The notes under the pieces: model-generated
What the model was told of the DNA's origin: nothing
Database searches by the model: none
What the model saw: the letters and a program-made list of their open reading frames with translations, nothing else
Origin: Actinomycetes bacterium
Lineage (GTDB): Bacteria; Actinomycetota; Actinomycetes; Propionibacteriales; Nocardioidaceae
Length of the DNA stretch: 11,603 nucleotides
Direction: 5' to 3'
NCBI GenBank assembly: GCA_023415395.1
Contig: JAEZKN010000592.1
Coordinates: 1 to 11,603, forward strand
Position numbers and translations under genes: made by a program
Part shown: positions 1 to 5,219 of the stretch, in pieces
Position numbering within the stretch: position 1 is the first letter of the stretch
How the letters are laid out: each line of letters opens with the position of its first letter

Positions 1-85
1 CCTGCTCACCGAGCAGCCGGACCACCTGCGAGCCGACCGAGCCGCACCCGAGGACGGCCACCTTCAGTGGCTTGTCGCTCTCCAT
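1..85 (-). CDS. hom: Homoserine dehydrogenase, N-terminal fragment (cut by window edge)
   Basis: Only the first 28 codons are in the window; the gene continues past position 1. The fragment begins MESDKPLKVAVLGCGSVGSQ and carries a Rossmann NAD(P)-binding signature, GCGSVG at residues 13-18, directly after a beta strand. This is how actinobacterial homoserine dehydrogenases start. The family reduces aspartate semialdehyde to homoserine in the cytoplasm, the branch towards threonine and methionine. The ATG (85-83) shares its A with the TAA stop of the upstream lysA, so translation is almost certainly coupled. The assignment rests on the short N-terminus plus the conserved argS-lysA-hom order known in Actinobacteria. 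Another Rossmann dehydrogenase is possible but less likely. Confidence 0.85.
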   Translation of the reverse strand, partial: MESDKPLKVAVLGCGSVGSQVVRLLGEQ

Positions 86-1485
86 TACTGATCACCCATG
101 TCCGTAGCCAACAGATCGTCCTCAGTCTCGCGGCGAACGACGACGCGCGCGACTCCGTCCCGAACCGCGACCACCGGCGGCCGCAGGAAGTGGTTGTAGT
201 TCGAGGCCATCGAGCGGCAGTAGGCGCCGGTGCCGGGCACTGCCACCAGGTCGCCCGCGGCCACGTCGCCGGGCAGGAACTCGTCCTTGACGACCACGTC
301 GCCGGCCTCGCAGTGCGAGCCGACGACGCGCGAGAGCACCGGGGCCGCGTCCGAGGCGCGGTTGGCCAGCGTGCAGGAGTAGTCGGCGTCGTACAGCGCG
401 GTGCGGATGTTGTCGCTCATGCCGCCGTCGACGCTGACGTAGGTGCGGACGGCGCCACCGTCGAGCTGCACCTTCTTCACCGTGCCCACGGTGTAGACGG
501 TGCACATCGAGGGCCCGACGATCGCGCGGCCGGGCTCGATGGAGAGCCGCGGCTCGGGGATGCCGAGCGCCCGGCACTCGTGCTCGACGATCTTGCTCAT
601 CTCGGTCGCCAGCTGCGCGGGGTCCGACGGGTCGTCCTGGGTCGTGTAGGCGATGCCGAAGCCGCCGCCGAGGTCCATCTCGGGCAGCGTCACGCCGAGC
701 TCGTCGGAGACCCGCGCCTGGAGCGCGAGCACCCGGCGGGCGGCGACCTCGAAGCCGGAGGAGTCGAAGATCTGGCTGCCGATGTGGGAGTGCAGGCCGA
801 GCAGCTCGATGCCCGGCGCCTCCTGGAGTCGGCGCACCGCCTCGAACGCGTCCCCCGCGGTGATCGAGAAGCCGAACTTCTGGTCCTCGTGCGCGGTCGC
901 GATGTACTCGTGGGTGTGCGCCTCGACGCCGGCCGTCACCCGCACCATCACCCGAGGCACCAGGCCCTCGGCGGCGAGGGACGCCAGCCGGTCGATCTCG
1001 TCGAAGGAGTCGACGATGATCCGGCCCACGCCGACCGAGACCGCGCGGCGCAGCGCCATCAGCGACTTGTTGTTGCCGTGGTAGCCGATCCGGGCGGGGT
1101 CGAAGCCGGCCCGCAGGGCCACGGTCAGCTCACCACCGGAGCAGACGTCGAGGCAGAGCCCCTCCTCGTGCACCCACCGGGCGACCTCGGTGCAGAGGAA
1201 CGCCTTGCCGGCGTAGAAGACGTCGTAGGCCGAGAACGCGTCGCGGAAGGCACGGGCGCGCGCCCGGAAGTCGTCCTCGTCGAGGACGTACGCCGGCGTG
1301 TTGACGTTCGCGACGAGCTCGGGGACCGACAGGCCGCCCACGTGCAGCTCGCCGTCGACCTTGTGCGCGGTCTGCGACCAGAGGTGGCCGACCAGCGCGT
1401 TGGGGTCGCTGGGCGGGCGCAGCCAGGCCGGGCCGCGCAGGGCTCCGGAGGCGTGCGCCCAGCCCGCCTCGTGGGTCGTGCTCAT
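85..1485 (-). CDS. lysA: Diaminopimelate decarboxylase
   Basis: A 466-residue fold-type III PLP enzyme that decarboxylates meso-diaminopimelate to lysine, the last step of lysine synthesis, in the cytoplasm. Visible motifs: the PLP lysine in YAGKAF (K94), HSHIGSQ (232-238), the glycine-rich phosphate loop GGGFGI (273-278), EPGR (317-320), the active-site Cys in HCEAGD (C392) and the substrate/PLP tyrosine region GTGAYCRSMASNYN (418-431). Length and motif order fit full-length actinobacterial LysA. It is the middle gene of a minus-strand operon: 7 bp after the argS stop, and its TAA stop overlaps the hom ATG by one base. No strong Shine-Dalgarno precedes the ATG at 1485, which suits coupling to argS translation. 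The start is chosen as the first Met after the argS stop. Confidence 0.97.
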   Translation of the reverse strand: MSTTHEAGWAHASGALRGPAWLRPPSDPNALVGHLWSQTAHKVDGELHVGGLSVPELVANVNTPAYVLDEDDFRARARAFRDAFSAYDVFYAGKAFLCTEVARWVHEEGLCLDVCSGGELTVALRAGFDPARIGYHGNNKSLMALRRAVSVGVGRIIVDSFDEIDRLASLAAEGLVPRVMVRVTAGVEAHTHEYIATAHEDQKFGFSITAGDAFEAVRRLQEAPGIELLGLHSHIGSQIFDSSGFEVAARRVLALQARVSDELGVTLPEMDLGGGFGIAYTTQDDPSDPAQLATEMSKIVEHECRALGIPEPRLSIEPGRAIVGPSMCTVYTVGTVKKVQLDGGAVRTYVSVDGGMSDNIRTALYDADYSCTLANRASDAAPVLSRVVGSHCEAGDVVVKDEFLPGDVAAGDLVAVPGTGAYCRSMASNYNHFLRPPVVAVRDGVARVVVRRETEDDLLATDMGDQ

Positions 1486-1492
1486 CGGCCGG

Positions 1493-3163
1493 TCACATCC
1501 GCTCGGGCGCCGAGACGCCGAGCAGGCCGAGGCCGTTGGCGAGGACCGTCCGGGCCGCGACCGTCAGGACCAGGCGGGCCCGGTTGATCGGCGCGACGGG
1601 CTCGTCGCCCTGCGGGAGCATCCGGCACTCGCGGGTGTCGTACCACTTGTTGAACACCGCGGCGAGGTCCTCGAGGTAGCGCGCGACCCGGTGCGGCGCG
1701 CGCAGCTCCGCGGCGGCGGTGACGACGCGCGGGAACTCGGCCAGCGCCCGCAGCAGGTCGCCCTCGCGCTCGTGCGCGAGCAGGGCCGGGTCGAAGGAGG
1801 CGACCGCGTCCTCGATCGTCATGCCGAGGTCGGCCGCGTTCTCGACCATCCGGCACGTGCGCGCGTGGGCGTACTGGACGTAGAAGACCGGGTTGTCGTT
1901 GGTGGCCCGCGCCCACAGCTCGATGTCGATGTCGATGTTGACGTCGGTGGAGTAGCGGGCCAGGGCGTAGCGGCTCGCATCGACGCCGATGGCCTCGACG
2001 AGGTCCTCCATCGTCACGACCGTGCCCGCGCGCTTCGACATCCGCAGGGGCGCGCCGTCGCGGAGCAGGTTGACCATCTGGCCGATGAGGATCTCGAGGT
2101 TCGTCCCCGGCTGGTCGCCGAACGCGGCGCACATCGCCATCATCCGGCCGACGTAGCCGTGGTGGTCGGCGCCGAGCATGATCACGCAGCGGTCGAAGCC
2201 GCGCTCGCGCTTGTCGAGGTAGTAGGCGAGGTCGCCCGACAGGTAGGCGCCGTGGCCGTCGGACTTGATGATCACGCGGTCCTTGTCGTCACCGAACTTC
2301 TCGGTGGCCAGCCAGATCGCGCCGTCCTTCTCGTAGGTGTTGCCCAGCTCGGTCAGCCGCGCGATGGCGCGGTCGACGGCGCCGCTGGTGTGCAGGTCGT
2401 CCTCGTGGAAGTACACGTCGAAGTCGACGCCGAAGTCGTGGAGGTCCTGCTTGATCTGGGCGAACATCATCTCCACCCCGACGGACCGGAAGACCTCCTG
2501 CGGGTCCGCGGACTCCAGGGCGTCGGGCCGCGCGGCCAGGACCGCCGCGGCGATGTCGTGGATGTACTGCCCGCCGTAGCCGTCCTCGGGGGCGGGCTCG
2601 CCCTTGGCCGCGGCCAGCAGCGAGCTGCTGAAGCGGTCGATCTGGCTGCCGTGGTCGTTGAAGTAGTACTCGCGCGTGACCTCGGCGCCGGACTTCTCCA
2701 GGACCCGGCCGAGGGCGTCGCCCACGGCCGCCCAGCGGGTGCCGCCGAGGTGCAGCGGGCCGGTCGGGTTCGCCGAGACGAACTCGAGGTTGATCCGCTC
2801 CCCCGCGAACGCGTCGTTGGCGCCGTACGCCGCCCCGGCCTCGACCACCTGGGCGGCGATCACGCCCTGGGCACCGGCGGACACCGAGATGTTGAGGAAG
2901 CCCGGGCCCGCGATGTCGACCGCGTCGACGCCGTCGACCTCGAGCAGCTTCGCCTGCACGAGCTCGGCGAACGCCCGCGGGTTCAGGCCGGCCTTCTTGC
3001 CCAGCTGGAGCGCGACGTTCGTGGCGTAGTCGCCGTGCTCCTTGGATCGCGGACGCTCCACGGTCACATTCGTCGGGACCCCGTCGGGCAGGGTGATGGC
3101 ACCCTCGGCGGACAAGGCCGTCAGGACGTCGACGATCGCGGTGGAGAGCTGCTCGGGAGTCAC
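1493..3163 (-). CDS. argS: Arginyl-tRNA synthetase
   Basis: A 556-residue class I aminoacyl-tRNA synthetase that charges tRNA-Arg with arginine in the cytoplasm. The HIGH-type motif lies in ANPTGPLHLGG (131-141), preceded by the N-terminal additional domain, which includes the EHGDYATNVAL segment (42-52). The KMSKS-type loop is RMSKRAGT (374-381), followed by the helical anticodon-binding region with NPVFYVQYAHAR (424-435) and the C-terminal DALR-type bundle. Length is normal for the family. The start is the GTG at 3163-3161, since upstream sequence is non-coding. A TACCCT -10-like hexamer ends 6 bp before this GTG, suggesting a leaderless mRNA (see findings). First gene of the argS-lysA-hom operon, and divergent from a tRNA-Arg(CCG) gene 176 bp away. 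Confidence 0.97.
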   Translation of the reverse strand: MTPEQLSTAIVDVLTALSAEGAITLPDGVPTNVTVERPRSKEHGDYATNVALQLGKKAGLNPRAFAELVQAKLLEVDGVDAVDIAGPGFLNISVSAGAQGVIAAQVVEAGAAYGANDAFAGERINLEFVSANPTGPLHLGGTRWAAVGDALGRVLEKSGAEVTREYYFNDHGSQIDRFSSSLLAAAKGEPAPEDGYGGQYIHDIAAAVLAARPDALESADPQEVFRSVGVEMMFAQIKQDLHDFGVDFDVYFHEDDLHTSGAVDRAIARLTELGNTYEKDGAIWLATEKFGDDKDRVIIKSDGHGAYLSGDLAYYLDKRERGFDRCVIMLGADHHGYVGRMMAMCAAFGDQPGTNLEILIGQMVNLLRDGAPLRMSKRAGTVVTMEDLVEAIGVDASRYALARYSTDVNIDIDIELWARATNDNPVFYVQYAHARTCRMVENAADLGMTIEDAVASFDPALLAHEREGDLLRALAEFPRVVTAAAELRAPHRVARYLEDLAAVFNKWYDTRECRMLPQGDEPVAPINRARLVLTVAARTVLANGLGLLGVSAPERM

Positions 3164-3175
3164 CCTCCCAGGGTA
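3164..3175 (-). promoter_or_regulatory. Putative -10 element of a leaderless argS promoter
   Basis: Reading the minus strand, TACCCT (3175-3170) fits the actinobacterial TANNNT -10 pattern. It is followed by six bases and then the argS GTG. With a normal 6-7 bp -10 to +1 distance, transcription would begin at or next to the start codon. The purine-rich GGGAGG between them abuts the GTG and is too close to act as a Shine-Dalgarno. No clear -35 is visible, which is common for such promoters. Inferred from sequence alone. Confidence 0.45.
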
Positions 3176-3226
3176 TCGGCGCGCCCCGGGGCCGGACGCA
3201 CCGATGTCGCAGGTGGGACGTGGGCG

Positions 3227-3286
3227 GCCGACCTGGCCGCTGACCTAGCCGCCGACCTGCCCGCCGACGGGACGGCCGATTGCACG
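3227..3286. repeat. Degenerate 12-bp tandem repeat (about 5 units)
   Basis: Five consecutive 12-base units begin GCCGA or GCTGA. The first three match GCCGACCTNGCC with one or two changes each, and the last two have drifted. The array lies between the argS and tRNA-Arg genes, upstream of the putative -10 of argS and overlapping the possible -35 of the tRNA. The repeat is open in several frames, but no plausible protein starts or ends around it, so it is treated as non-coding. Confidence 0.6.
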
Positions 3287-3310
3287 GTGCCCGCTCGCCG
3301 GTTGTAGGGT
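3280..3310 (+). promoter_or_regulatory. Candidate promoter of tRNA-Arg
   Basis: TTGCAC (3280-3285) and TAGGGT (3305-3310) could serve as -35 and -10 with a long 19-bp spacer. The -10 fits TANNNT and would place the transcript start about 22-24 bp before the mature tRNA 5' end, a usual leader length for tRNA genes. The -35 matches the consensus poorly, so only the -10 half is reasonably supported. Confidence 0.4.
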
Positions 3311-3339
3311 TCTGCCCAGTCCCGCTCCGGTGGGGCGAT

Positions 3340-3412
3340 GCCTCCGTAGCTCAGGGGATAGAGCACTGGTTTCCGGTACCAGGTGCCGCAGGTTCGAATC
3401 CTGCCGGAGGCG
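3340..3412 (+). tRNA. tRNA-Arg (anticodon CCG, reads CGG)
   Basis: A complete cloverleaf can be drawn by hand. The acceptor stem is GCCTCCG / CGGAGGC with discriminator G. The D stem is GCTC/GAGC, the anticodon stem CTGGT/ACCAG with loop TTCCGGT (anticodon CCG at 3373-3375), the variable loop 5 nt, and the T stem GCAGG/CCTGC with loop TTCGAAT. All stems pair perfectly and the mature length is 73 nt. The 3' CCA is not encoded (CCC follows), so it must be added by the CCA-adding enzyme. The gene is head-to-head with argS, the enzyme that charges it. CGG is a common Arg codon in high-GC genomes. Confidence 0.97.
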
Positions 3413-3418
3413 CCCTGT

Positions 3419-3442
3419 CCCATCCCGGGTCCCATCCCGGGT
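3419..3442. repeat. Two exact tandem copies of a 12-bp unit
   Basis: CCCATCCCGGGT occurs twice without a gap, starting 7 bp after the end of tRNA-Arg. A third, diverged start (CCCACCTCGG) follows. Each unit contains the palindrome CCCGGG. It sits between the tRNA and the convergent LCP gene, immediately before a candidate terminator hairpin that it overlaps by four bases. Confidence 0.7.
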
Positions 3443-3459
3443 CCCACCTCGGTGGACCC
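3439..3459. terminator. Candidate terminator hairpin between tRNA-Arg and the LCP gene
   Basis: GGGTCC (3439-3444) pairs with GGACCC (3454-3459). After a single bulged C, AC pairs with GT, closing a four-base loop CTCG. This gives 8 bp with one bulge. There is no T-run, as is usual for GC-rich actinobacterial terminators. It lies in the 93-bp gap between convergent transcription units, so it could end transcripts from both sides. Confidence 0.45.
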
Positions 3460-3505
3460 CGTCCCGGAGTCCGCGGGAACACCCGCCCGGCCCGACCGCC
3501 GCCTC

Positions 3506-4405
3506 TCAGCAGCGCGAGATCGTCGCGTCCTGACGGGCCGCGTCGCCGTACCGGCGGGCCTGTGCGACGTAGGGCAGCACGACGCTGGCGCCGCCGACGT
3601 TGCCGATGCTGCCCTGGACGACACAGCCGGTGACCTTGCGCGGGTCGACCTGGGCCATGGCCTGGGCCAGGCGGAAGAGCTCCGTCGGCGGGAGGTCGGT
3701 GTGCAGGTGCTGCATCACCGACAGCACGCCGCGCTCGAGGAAGCCCGGCACGTGCGCGCGGTCGTGGACCTTCTGCTGGATGCCGCGCAGCACCCGCTGC
3801 TGGTTCGCGGAGCGGTCGAAGTCACCGGCCGGCAGGTTGTAGCGGATCCGCGCGAAGACCATCGCGTCGTAGCCGCCGAGGCGGACCTTCCCGGCCTTGA
3901 AGCCGGCGGGCTTGAGGTTCGGGTCGCTGAAGGCGCGGGGGTTGCGGACCTCGATCCCGCCGATGTCGCCGATCAGCGCCTGGAAGAACTTGAAGCGGGT
4001 GACGAAGACGTAGTCGGGCTGGATCCCGACCAGGTCGCCGACCGCGTCGCCGAGCGCCTGCGGCCCGCCGAAGTAGAGGGCGGCGTTGATCTTGTTCGAC
4101 CCGTGCCCGGGGATCGGCACCCACGAGTCGCGCGGGATGCCGATCGCCGTGGCCGCGCCCGTCTTGGTGTTCATGCCGACCAGCTGGAGCGCGTCGCCGC
4201 GGGCACGGGTCATGTCCTCCCCCGGCCGGGCGTCGGACCCGACCGCGAGGATCCAGACCACGTCGGGCGTCAGGTCGACTCCCGAGGCCGACTCGACCTT
4301 GACCAGCGCCATCTCGGTGCTCTTCACCGCCGAGTCGGGCAGGACGAACGCCGCGAGGGCCAGCACGAGGCCGACCGTCACGGTCCGCAGGACCTTCCGG
4401 AGCAT
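3506..4405 (-). CDS. LCP-family (LytR-CpsA-Psr) cell wall glycopolymer transferase-like protein
   Basis: A 299-residue protein with an N-terminal signal anchor (about residues 8-22) and an extracytoplasmic LCP domain. Typical LCP landmarks are visible: GSDAR (56-60), RARGD (67-71), IPRDSWV (90-96), the NKINAA loop (104-109), GIEV (150-153), and the arginine-rich FARIRYN (184-190) followed by GDFDRSANQQR (194-204). The family moves undecaprenyl-linked glycopolymers onto peptidoglycan (teichoic acids, or arabinogalactan in mycolate producers); the substrate here is unknown. The start is the ATG at 4405, not the upstream in-frame Met at 4447. AAGGGAG lies 7 bp before it, and the ATG overlaps the lipoprotein TGA by one base. 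Two cysteines (C261 and the terminal C299) lie outside the membrane and could form a disulfide. Confidence 0.88.
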   Translation of the reverse strand: MLRKVLRTVTVGLVLALAAFVLPDSAVKSTEMALVKVESASGVDLTPDVVWILAVGSDARPGEDMTRARGDALQLVGMNTKTGAATAIGIPRDSWVPIPGHGSNKINAALYFGGPQALGDAVGDLVGIQPDYVFVTRFKFFQALIGDIGGIEVRNPRAFSDPNLKPAGFKAGKVRLGGYDAMVFARIRYNLPAGDFDRSANQQRVLRGIQQKVHDRAHVPGFLERGVLSVMQHLHTDLPPTELFRLAQAMAQVDPRKVTGCVVQGSIGNVGGASVVLPYVAQARRYGDAARQDATISRC

Positions 4406-4995
4406 CACACGGCTCCCTTCGTCACGTCGTAGCCGAAGACCTTCCACTGCCCGTCGGTGCGGGTCAGGAACAACCGGCCGGTCACCCGGACGGTGCGCTC
4501 GAGGTCACCGGTCGTGCGGAACCCGAGCCGCACCCGAGCGGTCACCCCCACGGGGCGGCCCTTCACCGCGAGCGCGTCGATCACGAGCACGCTCCGCCGC
4601 GGGACCACGCCGTCGATCCGGGCGCCGATGTCCTGGTTGCTCATCAGCGCGCGGTCGCGGCGAGCCTCCTGCTGCGCGCCCCGGGTGAACCCCGGCCACG
4701 CGTCGGCGAAGGCCCGGCGCGGGTACTCCCCGCCGAGGTAGGCCGCCTCGGTCCAGCCGTCGACGACGGCCTGGACCTTCGTCGCGAGCTGCTTCCTGGT
4801 CGCCCGGTCCATCCGCCCGGCGACCGTCCCGAAGGACACCGTCGTCGGGACCGTCCGCTCGGCGGTCGGTGTCGCGCTCGGGTCCTGCGCCGCCGGCTCC
4901 GCCGGCTCGTCGTCGCTGCTGCAGGCCCCGGCGCCCACCCCGAGGGCGAGGGCCAGGACGGTCGCAGTCACCCTGCGTCGTACCCGTGTGGACAT
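4405..4995 (-). CDS. Predicted secreted lipoprotein of unknown function
   Basis: A 196-residue protein with an Arg-rich N-region, a hydrophobic stretch (about 10-22) and a lipobox-like AGAC ending at Cys25. A low-complexity Asp/Glu/Pro/Ala/Thr linker (about 27-50) follows, as in exported lipoproteins; -3 Ala rather than Leu makes the lipobox slightly atypical. The remaining about 145 residues look like a compact alpha+beta domain ending in a strand pattern (DGQWKVFGYDV, 181-191) reminiscent of NTF2-like or Mce-associated folds; this is an inference from appearance. The ATG at 4995 has AGGGAG 9 bp upstream. The stop TGA overlaps the start of the LCP gene, so the two products are probably made together and may act together at the cell envelope. 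No specific function is recognised. Confidence 0.85.
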   Translation of the reverse strand: MSTRVRRRVTATVLALALGVGAGACSSDDEPAEPAAQDPSATPTAERTVPTTVSFGTVAGRMDRATRKQLATKVQAVVDGWTEAAYLGGEYPRRAFADAWPGFTRGAQQEARRDRALMSNQDIGARIDGVVPRRSVLVIDALAVKGRPVGVTARVRLGFRTTGDLERTVRVTGRLFLTRTDGQWKVFGYDVTKGAV

Positions 4996-5010
4996 GCTCC
5001 GAGACTCCCT

Positions 5011-5058
5011 GGAATTGGTGCTGTGGTCGGTGCCGTGATCGGTGCCGAGATGGGCGCT
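5011..5058. repeat. Degenerate 12-bp tandem repeat (4 units) upstream of the lipoprotein gene
   Basis: Four consecutive 12-base units share the pattern GNGNTCGGTGCC; the middle two (5023-5034 and 5035-5046) differ by a single base and the outer two are more diverged. The array begins 15 bp upstream of the lipoprotein ATG, just behind its Shine-Dalgarno (5005-5010), so it probably lies in that gene's 5' untranslated region or core promoter. Confidence 0.55.
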
Positions 5059-5080
5059 GGCGAGGGTCCTCTGTCCAGCA

Positions 5081-5113
5081 GTGTGAGCGACCGCGATGTG
5101 GCTCGCGGCACAC
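5081..5113. promoter_or_regulatory. Inverted repeat in the lipoprotein/kgd divergent region
   Basis: CCGCGA (5091-5096) and TCGCGG (5103-5108) form a perfect inverted repeat around a 6-base spacer. Outside it GTGTG (5081-5085) and CACAC (5109-5113) are also complementary, with a 5-base asymmetry on the left. It could be a regulator-binding palindrome or a hairpin. No regulator is identified. Confidence 0.4.
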
Positions 5114-5119
5114 CACGCC

Positions 5120-5152
5120 CAAATGGCACCCGCCAGTCGGCATTTGCTGGCG
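5120..5152. promoter_or_regulatory. Second inverted repeat upstream of the putative kgd promoter
   Basis: Two interlocking symmetries are visible. CAAATG (5120-5125) mirrors CATTTG (5141-5146) with half-site centres 21 bp apart, about two helical turns. CGCCAG (5131-5136) mirrors CTGGCG (5147-5152) around a 10-base loop. They lie just upstream of a TAGCCT -10-like hexamer (5161-5166), where an operator for kgd would be expected. No factor is named because none can be recognised. Confidence 0.35.
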
Positions 5153-5160
5153 CGGGGGTC

Positions 5161-5166
5161 TAGCCT
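5161..5166 (+). promoter_or_regulatory. Putative -10 element of kgd
   Basis: TAGCCT fits TANNNT. It would place the transcript start near 5172-5174, leaving a leader of about 47 bases before the preferred GTG start at 5220, with the ribosome site GGAAGAGG (5201-5208) inside it. No good -35 is found at 16-18 bp spacing. If this promoter is right, the upstream in-frame TTG at 5166 cannot be the start codon. Confidence 0.35.
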
Positions 5167-5219
5167 TGACGACTGAACTAACTCCCCCCGCGCACGTACC
5201 GGAAGAGGCGAATCAACCC

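Noticed and set aside
67..3307. Long plus-strand open frames (506 and 669 codons) opposite lysA and argS
   Set aside because: They overlap well-supported enzymes with all catalytic motifs, encode compositionally odd proteins, and one runs into the intergenic repeat; these are shadows of high-GC coding sequence.
3419..3442. Tandem repeats as a CRISPR array, or the tRNA 3' end as an integration (att) site
   Set aside because: Units are 12 bp with no spacers, and there is no cas gene. The tRNA is intact, no copy of its 3' end recurs in the window, and there is no integrase gene.
4406..4447. Extended N-terminus of the LCP protein from the Met at 4447
   Set aside because: It would overlap the lipoprotein gene by 43 bases and place charged residues before the signal anchor; the ATG at 4405 has a good ribosome site and a stop/start overlap.
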